From assembly GCA_036850595.1 (NCBI GenBank), contig CM072160.1, positions 1,659,981-1,723,980 on the forward strand: a stretch of 64,000 nt of DNA, written 5' to 3'. A program made the position numbers and the translations under genes. Of the stretch, positions 38,730 through 48,606 are shown one piece after another. Under the pieces are notes generated by a model that worked only from the letters and a program-made list of their open reading frames with translations, was not told the DNA's origin and made no database searches. Origin of the DNA: Rhyacichthys aspro (Eukaryota; Chordata; Actinopteri; Gobiiformes; Rhyacichthyidae). How positions within the stretch are numbered: the stretch's first letter is position 1; the number at the start of each line of letters is the position of its first letter.

Positions 38730-40136
38730 GCACGGGTCATTTGATCAGATCCGCTCAGAAACCTGTTGTAAACACTGCCCAGAAACCACCCTAACACAGA
38801 CATTTCAGCCCCGATCAGCGTTTGACACCGTTGTATTGGATATTTAAGCGTAAATATTGTCGTTTTTTTGGAGATCGGAGATGTCTGTGAGGATGTATTT
38901 GGAGATTAAAGGTGTAAAAAAGTGAGAGTAGCCTCATCTAGTGGCTGCAAGGAGGAATAACACAAGTCAAAGCAGTTCTAAGAGTGTCACATGAGGTCAG
39001 TTTGATCAGAATACAAGCTATAAATGGTTGAAAAGGGGTTTGTGATTTATTTAGGGACAACTTTACTTAATTAAATCATATATTTTTACTGTATATTATT
39101 GTTTTTATTGTTTAAGTCCATGAGTGTTTGTTTGTCTCTGAGCTGCTGTGACAAAGCAGTTTCCCTCTGGATTAATAAAGCAAACAGAACCAAAATATGG
39201 AGCATTTCTCAGATATTGAATTAAAATGTTTTGGTCTCTGTCTGCTTCTCCAAACTGAGGCTGACAAATTAAAACAACATTTAATAAACACTATAAAAAC
39301 TATTCTATATGTGTATGATCATGATGCATTTATTTACTTCACAACTTTACTTTTTATGTATTAATACAGATTTAGGATCAAGGAGAGAAAGAATCAAATA
39401 CAGAAAAGGTCTTGGTCTTGACTCGGTCTCAGTTTTGTTTATCTGTTTGTTTGTTTTTTGACTGTGATACTGCAATAAAATATATTCTCTCCTTAAAAAT
39501 GTAAAATAAATCAATGTGATTATGGGTTTTATCTAATTGTGTCTGTTTTTATCATGTATTGTATTGTATTGTATTGTATTGTATTTTCAGAATTCCTTTA
39601 TTTATCTTCAAGGCAAATTCTTTTTTGTTACAGACAAGACTAGTGAAAAGATAAGAAGGTAACAGAAATATAATTTAAAAAAATATATAAAAATACAGTA
39701 CTCCAGAATCTAAAAACACCACCTAAAAATAAACAAGCATTTGAAAATAAGAAAATAAAGAAAAGCAATCTCTTTTTTCTTTACATTGTCTTTAAGGAAG
39801 TGAGTGTGGGTGATTTCCAATGTGGTGTTTACTGCAAATGGCAAATAAAGTGAATCTGAATGTAAAAATACATGTATTGCTTTAAAAAGAGTAGATTTAA
39901 ACCAAGAAGAAAAAGCATTAAATATATGTCACTTGCAGTTCACCTCCGGAGCCTCAGGGGGCGCTGAATAATGTAATAAACACATTAAGTACTGTTTATC
40001 ACCGAGAAGAAGGTGTGTTTGATTCATGGAGGTCTGCGTCACTTCTCAACTCTGTTTCATAAACTATTTTACATTAAATAAACCACAATAAAAGACAGTT
40101 CTCTGGGAATAAAAGCTTTAAAACATTTTTACGAAG

Positions 40137-40172
40137 ATGGCGCAGTTTGAGGATGAAGCTCCGTGGTTTTAG
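40137..40172 (+). promoter_or_regulatory. Short upstream ORF in the CDIPT-like leader (copy B)
   Basis: Identical 11-codon upstream ORF, ending 17 bases before the main ATG at 40190, as in copy A. Confidence 0.45.
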
Positions 40173-40189
40173 CTTTAAACCTGGAGAAG

Positions 40190-42756
40190 ATGGGTTTGGA
40201 AGTGCTGCTGTTCTGGCCCAATATCATAGGTAAGACTGTAAATCATTATTAATAAGAATATAATCGTAAAATTCAGTTGTAAGTTGACTATTACGAGCTA
40301 AGATGTGTTTTAGTTTCGTAAAAAAGCTGCTGTTTTTGCTTTAGTTCAAATAATGTACTCAGTGATGGCTTTGTATCATCCTGTATTTTATCTCAAGAGA
40401 CTCTCCTCTAAAAAGGTTTCCTGGGCCAAGTATTTATGTGTATGTGTTTGTTTTTAAATTTCTGACTTGTATTGATTTGTTTTTGTTATTTATATCTTTC
40501 AGGATACATCAGGATCTGTCTTGTGTTTGGTTCCTGGGCTTTTTATGAGACTCCTTCATGCTTCATCCCTCTTTACTCTTCATCCATCCTCCTCGACGGT
40601 ACAAAAAGACTCATAATGGATGACATTTTTAGAAATAGATGTATTTTTTTTTGCTTTAAAGTGTGTGTTTTGTCTGCAGGAGTGGACGGATGGCTGGCGA
40701 GGAGACTGAACCAGAGCTCCGGGTTCGGGGCCTGGCTCGATGTTGTTGTGGATAATCTGGGCCGAGGGATGCTGTGGAGTCTGCTGTTTCAGGTCTGATT
40801 TACTCTGAGACTCTGAACCAAAGCCCAAAGGGTTCCTAAAGTACATTAATGCTCTTTTTGGGGACTCTTCAGACCCTTATGTCTCACCAGAACTCACCCA
40901 GATCGATTAATACGCCATTAAATCCTTTAACGACAGACAAAAACCAAGCTGCTCTGAACTAATCTACCCTTAAATAAGTGTCTGCATCATGGTTTCCTTT
41001 GATTCTGTATTTAAATTATAAGTTATTGATATTTTACTTATATTAACCTATTCATTTAGTGTATTTGGGCACATTTATTTGCTTTATTTGTATTATTTAT
41101 TATATTTTTATTCTTTAAATTCAACAAAGAGGCCACAGATTGTAAATATATCCACGTTATGATTTTAATATTCATTTGATTGACTCGCAGAAGAGAAACC
41201 CTGACGGCAGTAGTGTGTGTGTTTGCTGCAGTGGGGCTGGCTGCTGTCTGCTCTCGAGTGGTGTGTGTTCGTCTGTAATCACAGAGGAGCCCGAGGAGAC
41301 GACTGGAAAAACAGCTTCAGCTCCAGTCCTGCGATCGTACGCGCCGTAATGGCCGACGGTACGTACGAGTATTATTTGTAAAGGTTATAAGATTACACCA
41401 CCGTCCTGTTTTAGGGAGACAACAAAATAATCCACTGAGGTTTGTTGTTTTGGAAAGGGATGTTTTCTCACCTACATCTCTGGAGAATGTGAGAATATCC
41501 ATCAGACTTTCTTCTGATCTACGTTACCAAAACTCTGGAGAATGAAGCAGGGTTTATGGTTTTAATTTTTGATGAAAAGTGTGAAAGTATGATCAGCCCA
41601 ACCTCCAAATACAGAGGTCACAGTGAAGAAGAGGAGATGGAGTAGTTTGAACTGGTTTTAGATGGATTTGAAAAGGTTTTAGATGGATTTGAAAAGGTTT
41701 TAGATGGATTTGAACAAGTTTTAGATGGATTTAAACAGGTTTTTGTTGAATTTGAACTGGGTTTGGGTGGATTTAAACAGGTTTAAGATGGATTTGAACT
41801 GGTTTTAGATGGATTTGAACTGGTTTTGGGTGGATTTAAACAGGTTTAAGATGGATTTGAACTGGTTTTAGATGGATTTGAACTGGTTTTGGTTGAATTT
41901 AAACAGGTTTAAGATGGATTTGAACTGGTTTTAGATGGATTTGAACTGGTTTTAGATGGATTTGAAAAGGTTTTACTTGGATTTGAACAAGTTTAAAAGG
42001 ATTTGAACTGGGTTTACTTAGATTTAAACTAGTTTTGGTTGAATTTAAACAGGTTTAAGATGGATTTGAACTGGTTTTAGTTGGATTTGAACAAGTTTTA
42101 GATGGATTTGAACAAGTTTCAGATGGATTTGAACTGGTTTTAGTTGGATTTGAACAAGTTTTAGATGGATTTGAACAAGTTTCAGATGGATTTGAACTGG
42201 GTTTAGTTGGATTTTCTCCTTTGAGCAAAAAAGAATCAAGAAAAAACCATGAGAAAAAGTTTTATTTGTTTGAATCAAATACCAGCTCATATAATAAACT
42301 AAGAATCTTTATTAATTTGTCCTAAAAATAAACGGCATGGGACTGGAATATTTGCTGCTTTATTTTGCTGCTCTTTTAAAATAACTCTTTAGTCTTTTAC
42401 CATCACGGTCCTTGTCTGCAGCCCTGGGTGGACACTTTTATTCCGTATTTCTTGTGTCTGGGGCAGGTTTTCGGACTCCTCTGGGGCTGTTGGTCGTGAG
42501 CGGGCTCCACGTTCTGCCTCTGTGGCTCTACATCGAACGGAGAGGCGTGTTGGAGCCGATGCTTCCGTCCTGGATCCAGGTTCAGGGGACGCTGCTGCTC
42601 ACCATGGGTCGTCTGCTCGCTCTCTGCGCCGAGGTAACGCTTTCAGACGCAGAAATAAACTTTTGACGTGTAAATAATCCTTTCTGTTTGTGTGTGCAGG
42701 TCTGGTGCATCTGGACACACATCAGGTACCTCACCAAAGACGAGAAGAAAAGTTAA
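40190..42756 (+). CDS. CDIPT-like CDP-alcohol phosphatidyltransferase, copy B
   Basis: Six exons with the same lengths as copy A: 40190-40229, 40503-40598, 40680-40792, 41232-41358, 42422-42633, 42700-42756. The frame is intact over 214 codons and the metal-binding motif is unchanged. I see three residue differences from copy A: Leu40 to Ser (exon 2), Phe138 to Ser and Val187 to Met (exon 5). There is also at least one silent change (Arg120, CGA to CGC). All splice sites are kept, and the exon 4 donor is GTACGT here against GTGCGT in copy A. Intron 4 carries a 21-bp minisatellite shorter than in copy A. It is either a second functional gene or the other allele. Confidence 0.9.
41645..42212 (+). 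repeat. 21-bp minisatellite in CDIPT-like intron 4, copy B
   Basis: Same array as 14632-15305 but about 100 bases shorter and with different unit order. Confidence 0.95.
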
Positions 42757-43099
42757 ATGTTGCCTGCGATAATCTTAAAGTCAAAGGGATTATTTTTATT
42801 TTTTGCTATTTATAAGCATTTCTCAGGCTTTAGAGGTTTTTATTTTAAAGAGTTTATTTAGAGAGTACGACCTTAAAAGCAGCTTTAAGTTAAAAAAAGG
42901 GTCATATCAGAACTTGAAATGGAAACTGGTTACAAAAGGATTCTATGTAAATGAGGGAAATGAAATATTATTTTATACTGCACTTAATAATGGCTTGACG
43001 ATATTTATTTGTCGTTTTTTATTCTTGTTTATTAAATATTTTAAGAGTGATGTGTCCAAGATGTTTACTTCTTCATCAGCTAGAACACTGACTCTGAAA

Positions 43100-43395
43100 A
43101 TCCATGTAAAACCAGTTGAAATCCATCTAAAATCTGTTAAAATCCATGTAAAATCTGTTGAAATCCATGTAAAACCGGTTCAAATCCATGTAAAACCAGT
43201 TCAAATCCATCTAAAACTTTTCAAATCTATGTAAAATCTATTGAAATCCATGTAAAACCGGTTCAAATCCATCTATAACCTTTCAAATCCATGTAAAATC
43301 TGTTGAAATCCATCTAAAACTTTTCAAATCCATGTAAAATCTGTTGAAATCCATGTAAAACCGGTTCAAATCCATGTAAAATCTCCTGAAATCCA
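43100..43395 (+). repeat. 21-bp minisatellite downstream of CDIPT-like, copy B
   Basis: Counterpart of 16185-16805 at less than half the length. Confidence 0.95.
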
Positions 43396-45292
43396 ACTCA
43401 AACCTGCACATTGCATAATAACATTATTTTGAAGTTACATTTATACTTTTTGTTGCTAAACTAGAAACAGCTCTGATTCTATACAAAGAATAAGTCTGGT
43501 TTCTGTGAGAGGCACCGACACAAGAAAAGCCTTCAGCGTTAACATTTTTTAAAGTTGAAGTGATGCGAGACAAGAAAAGACAGAACTCCGAGCTTTATTT
43601 GTGACAATGATATACTTTTTTAATGTTTTTTGCAGCTAACAGTGAAGCAGTAACAGGACAACAGTGACACATCCCCCTCGATCGCTGTCTCTCTCTTTAT
43701 TTTCCGACTTCTTTAAAAACGGCGAGATCACAGCTTTTAACGGAGCACCTTTTTTGACCAAACCCCGAATCTTTTTTATTCCCTTTCATTAATTACAACA
43801 AAAACCCTGTTAAACCTCAGATTCAGACCCCGTTTTTTCGTTCCAAGTCTGGTTAAATGCGACCGTGACGAAGCCTGGAGTATTTTACATCTAGAAGCGG
43901 ATGTGGTTTTTATTTCTCGTGTGGAACTGCTCGGGAATTTACTGAAAACATTCGACGAGAAGTGGAGCTGAGCGTCCGATTAAGAGGCTAAGGCTGGACT
44001 TTTATCAGCTGCTGAAAAAAAAAAAGAGACGTCCGAAAGCGCTAAAGCAACAGCAAGGCAAAGCTTTTTTAATCGTCATTCAAAGTGGGTTTCTTCACAA
44101 AGGCATCGAAACGTTTCTACTTTTGCTTCACAGTTTTAAAGTGGGGTCGTTTCAAAGTAAAAGCTCATCAGTCGTTTCATCACAAAGCGGAAAAATAAAA
44201 GCTCGGAATTGGATTTCAGCTTGAATTTACACAAAATACTGCGATAAAACACTTATTCGGAGGCTTGTGAATGCAGAAATCTGATCAATTAATGTGTATT
44301 GATTGAAATTTAAAGTTGAGTAAAATGGATCACTTTGATAAAAAGTTTTAGGACATTTGAATTTAAACATTTAAAGCTCCATAAATCGAAATTAAATTGG
44401 CTTTAACCTAAATTTACTGTCTGCATTTCCTTCAGTCGCAATACAAATTATATCATAGTTTTATTTATATTAGCGTCTGATATTTCTATATTTTGGCTGA
44501 TGTGTCATTTCTATTTAAAAAGCACTTTTAATAAACCCTTTTTATGTTTGTAAACAACAAATACTGCAACACATTTTTAAAAGAAACATTAGCATTAGCC
44601 GCAAAATAAAAAAAAATTAATAAAAGACACACAAATTGGGCAAAAACAAGATGGTTTTAGACTGAGATAGTAATTAGCCGCTAACTGTCTTTAGCTTCTG
44701 TGTTAAATCAAACAGTTCTGTGTTAATATATCCTTCTTTTTTTGTTTGTCGTCTAGAAACATTTTATTTAGCGGTTCTAATTTGCGTTAAAATGAAGAAT
44801 GAATGATTTCTGGTTTAAAACAGAGTCAGTGTTGTGTTATCGTCTACATCGGATTAAAAAGCAGAACTTGTGACGTTAAATTGTGAGTCTCTAAAACGTA
44901 GGAAACTGCTGCTGCTCCAAATTAAAAGTTCAGAAAGTCTCACATTAGTCTTGTGTATTTATTTTTCTACAGAGCAAACAAAGTCATGATTTAATAAAGG
45001 TTTTTAATCACCTTTGAGTGCCTTAGTTTTCTGCTTTTTATCAAGTCAAGCAGCATTTACGTTTGATGATACAGTTAAAAAGTTAGCCGTTAGCCCTTTT
45101 TTCTTTACTTTTTAGTCACCGAAGCCTTGAGTGAAACGACTGATGAGATTTTTGACTCTAACGACGGAAAAAAACAGTTCAAATGTGGAATTAAACATCA
45201 CCGAGAGACGATCACAACTCCCTTTGTTTCGTAAATTCACAACACACTGAATATTTAAACAAAGAACGGACTGTAAAGACGTTTGGATTAAA

Positions 45293-45916
45293 TTGGAAAT
45301 GGCTGACTTTGAGTTTGTTGAAGTATCAGGTCTGAGTGAAGAGGAAAGGCTACGGCACAGGTGCATGGATTATAATATACCACTATTGGCAGCGGATTTA
45401 ACAGGTTTAGTTGGATTTAAACAGCTTTTAGTTGGATTTAAACAGGTTTTAGATGGATTTAAACAGGTTTTAGATGGATTTAAACAGGTTTTAGTTGGAT
45501 TTAAACAGGTTTTAGTTGGATTTAAACAGGTTTTAGATGGATTTAAACAGGTTTTAGTTGGATTTAAACAGGTTTTAGTTGGATTTAAACAGGTTTTAGA
45601 TGGATTTAAACAGGTTTTAGATGGATTTAAACAGGTTTTAGATGGATTTAAACAGGTTTTAAATGGATTTAAACAGGTTTTAGTTGCATTTAAACAGGTT
45701 TTAGATGGATTTAAACAGGTTTTAGTTGGATTTAAACAGGTTTTAGTTGGATTTAAACAGGTTTTAGATGGATTTAAACAGGTTTTAGTTGGATTTAAAC
45801 AGGTTTTAGTTGGATTTAAACAGGTTTTAGTTGGATTTAAACAGGTTTTAGATGGATTTGAACAGGCTTTATTTGTCTTTGTGGCAAAAACTGGCTTAAC
45901 CTGTAAGATTTCATAA
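45293..45916 (+). other. 207-codon ORF made of heptad repeats; probably not a gene
   Basis: An ATG opens ~37 codons of non-repetitive sequence (starting MEMADFEFVEVSGL) followed by about 22 copies of a seven-residue unit (VGFKQVL / DGFKQVL) and a short tail. The heptads come from the 21-bp minisatellite. I do not recognise the N-terminal part. No splice context or homologue is evident, and the same minisatellite family elsewhere is clearly noncoding. Most likely accidental. Confidence 0.3.
45395..45870 (+). repeat. 21-bp minisatellite, highly regular, single copy in window
   Basis: About 22 units of TTGGATTTAAACAGGTTTTAG with almost perfect periodicity, only GAT/GTT alternation varying. It lies outside the duplication. 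The 21-base period keeps one frame open throughout (see the ORF at 45293-45916). Confidence 0.95.
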
Positions 45917-45929
45917 ACAATTAAAATAA

Positions 45930-46130
45930 ATCTGATTGAAATCCATCTAAAACCTGCTGAAATCCATCTAAAACCTGTTAAAATCCATCTAAAACCTGTT
46001 GAAATCCATCTAAAACCTGCTAAAATCCATCTAAAACCTAATAAAATCCATCAAAAACCTGCTGAAATCCATCTAAAACCTGTTTAAATCCATCTAAAAC
46101 CTGTTTAAATGCAACTAAAACCTCTCTGAA
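45930..46130 (+). repeat. 21-bp minisatellite, inverted relative to 45395-45870
   Basis: About nine units of AAATCCATCTAAAACCTGCTG. Placed 60 bases from the previous array in the opposite orientation, so the pair forms a large imperfect inverted repeat that could fold into a hairpin. Confidence 0.9.
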
Positions 46131-46429
46131 TCCAAGTTTGAGTCGTTTAGATCCACACTGAGGCTCAGGTCAGGGGCTGGACGGGGGTCGTACGGTTTCA
46201 TTCTTGAGTAATAAATGTTAGCACAGGTCTTTCTGGTGAAGTGAGGGTGAAATTACTGCTCAGATAAATCAGAATATTATTATCTTAAGCTCGGTTTGGT
46301 TGAGTTTCTCCTGAAGAGGCTTGTGTTTCCACTGAGCTGTTTACATGGCACTAAAAACACCATCATTATCAGGTTATTATTTTATCTGATTGTGAGGAAT
46401 GGGATTAACACACCTAGATTCCTCGAGTC

Positions 46430-46612
46430 CTAATTGAATCTAAATCAGAGTAAATCCTGTTGTAAATCCAACTGTTTCTGTTTATTCCCATCTTTCTCAA
46501 CATTAAATTCACAGCTGCAGCAGTTTCCTCTCATTTAGACTCAATATTTGAGTTTGTACAGGTTCTGCTTGTGTTTAATGCAGTGTAGACGATAAATACA
46601 ACGTTAAACCAC
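46430..46612 (-). repeat. Interspersed repeat family R1, inverted
   Basis: Reverse complement of the family: CTCATTTAGACTCAATATTTG and CTTGTGTTTAATGCAGTGTAG are the inverted forms of the blocks seen at 9333-9583. Confidence 0.75.
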
Positions 46613-47844
46613 AAATAAACACTAGCTTTTTCCTTTACTGTTGTTTCTCGAGTGAGGTTTATCTTCTTTTTAAAGTATCAGACCCGACCTTTACCGCTCC
46701 AGTGGAAACCAGGCTGTCTTTCTGTAAATAATAACTGATAATCCATCAACTGTGCGTGTTTTTTCCTCTTCACTCTTTCGTATTTCAGTAAAATCTCACA
46801 TTCCTCTTTCCTTTAAATCCGTGGCTCACTCGGTAATAAAGCACAAACAAAGGGCTACATCAAACATACACTTTTTTGCATATAAATTATTGGCATTTTA
46901 ATGATGCTATGTCAGTAATAAGCTGTAAAAGAAAGAAAGAAAACTGAAAAAATAAACAGGACTTGCGTGTAACAATATACCCACCGCTTTTCAACACATT
47001 CCTTTTGTGAAGTCTTCATCCTCAGAGCAGTTCGAGGGTTCCTTTTTTTTTTTTTTTGCAAAAGAAAAACCAGAAGAAGTGTACAATCTGTGTTTTTTTC
47101 AACTGTACATGTCCCACTTATTTTAGGGCGTTTTTTGAGAACATCCCACATGGTTTTTGGGGCCGTGACTGCGTTTAAAAGCGACAGAACAGCTTCGGAT
47201 GTGAGAGAAAAGTCGCCGTCGTTCGTCTGAGGTGTTCATTCTTCTTTTTTTTTTTTACTCCTCAGGCGTTCGGTTCCACTGGAGATCCATCTGTAGCTGC
47301 GTTTGTGGTTCGTGTCGGTGGCAAGTGTTTTATTAGTGTTTTTGACTGCTTTTTTAAGTGATAGTTGGGTTTTTTTGTCCTAGAGTTGTACGGGTGACTT
47401 GTGGAAAACCTTTCAGTGCGTTTCCAGTCAAAAGAGCATTAAATATTAGCGTTAAACTGAACAATTTTCCCAATTCTTTGCTGCTGGTCGTTGGAAGTTT
47501 AGAATCAACAAATTAAATGACTTGCTTCAAAGGATTCTCATTCATAAATTTGAGTAAAATAAGGGTCAAAGTGTTTCTGATTCGTTGCATATCTCAAAAT
47601 AAAACAGATTAAAACACTTTTAAGTAACATCAGTAAACAATCAGTGAACTTTTATGTGAAACAGCTCTAAATAAAGTCTGTTTCTAACGTTGAACACAGG
47701 CGTAAATCCCAGGGGGCACAGAGGGGACACGACCCCCGTTTCCTGATAATACATTAATGTTCTTACACAAGCAGTAACATAAGAGATTAGACATTATGAC
47801 CTAAATAATATCAGATTTTAAGAGCCTAGAGAGTGTTTGGTTAA

Positions 47845-48170
47845 AGGTCCATTACCTGATTTTTTTCCCTGTTGCATTTAGTTTTTCAGTGTAATCTCCT
47901 AAAGTTTATTGTAACAGGAATCATCTGAAAAAATGAGACCTTAAGACGTGATCTAGTCTTTATAATGAAGGATTTTAATAGATTTTGGCCAAAAAGGAGC
48001 GCTCCCATTGGTCGGTTGGTTATTCTATTGGAAAATATGTCTTATTTTACAGAAAAACAGCTCAAAAAAGATTAAAATAGAGAAACAGCAGCAAATTAAA
48101 CATAGATAAATGTTTAATTTAAATAAAAGAAGCACTAAAGGTTATTTCGCTGCTGTTGGAGTGTTTCAGG
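47845..48170. mobile_element. Partial inverted relative of the foldback element, downstream of APPBP2
   Basis: Runs antiparallel to 49080-49440 with shared blocks, including TTTTTCAGTGTAATCTCCTA, GACCTTAAGACGTGATCTAG, GGAGCGCTCCCATTGGTCG and AAACAGCAGCAAATTAAACA. It probably lies in or near the APPBP2 3' UTR, so the transcript could form a hairpin with intron 12 before splicing. Confidence 0.6.
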
Positions 48171-48606
48171 TTAACATCTACTAAACGCTGCTGGAATTTG
48201 AAGCACATTCACGTTTTTACTTTAACACATTCTGAAGGTTTAGAGACATTTATGAACCAAACTGACTTTATAATAACTACACACTCTTCTGCATCATTTA
48301 CAAGGCATTACTTCTTCATTATTTCATTTATTTCTTCGTTTTTTAATGCGTTATCAGTGTGTAGTTATTATAAAGTGTTACTATATCTGCACTGACAGGT
48401 TTTAAATGAAGCTAATTCACTGTTTAACCAAAAGTTTCACATATAATCCTATTTAAAAAACCCAAACTATCACTTTTCCTTCCTCAAAAACCCTCTGTGT
48501 ATGTACTGTATGTATTTGTGTTTTCCGTCGTTGCTCATTTGGGCTTCCTCTTCGGCCCACGTGTCTTTTTTGCTTGTTTTTTTTTAAATGATTCCCTCTT
48601 GAGCGT

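Larger units (their letters stand above)
26618..44384. repeat. Copy B of the ~17.8 kb segmental duplication
   Basis: Direct repeat of 1-17780. The left end is only the window edge of copy A, so true homology may extend further left over 17881-26617. The right end is where copy A runs into the gap, so the real end of homology is unknown. Differences include an expanded 12-bp array at 28670-28771, a C-rich insert near 32556-32675, a longer 45-bp array at 32718-33205 and shorter 21-bp arrays at 41645-42212 and 43100-43395. Confidence 0.97.
42757..48606. other. Gene-poor interval between CDIPT-like (copy B) and APPBP2
   Basis: Contains the 21-bp arrays at 43100, 45395 and 45930, R1 relatives at 44821-44990 and 46430-46612, a T run near 47043-47058 and the foldback relative at 47845-48170. 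The last ~1-1.5 kb may be APPBP2 3' UTR. AATAAA-type signals on minus exist (for example near 47330 and 48318) but I cannot choose one. Confidence 0.6.
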
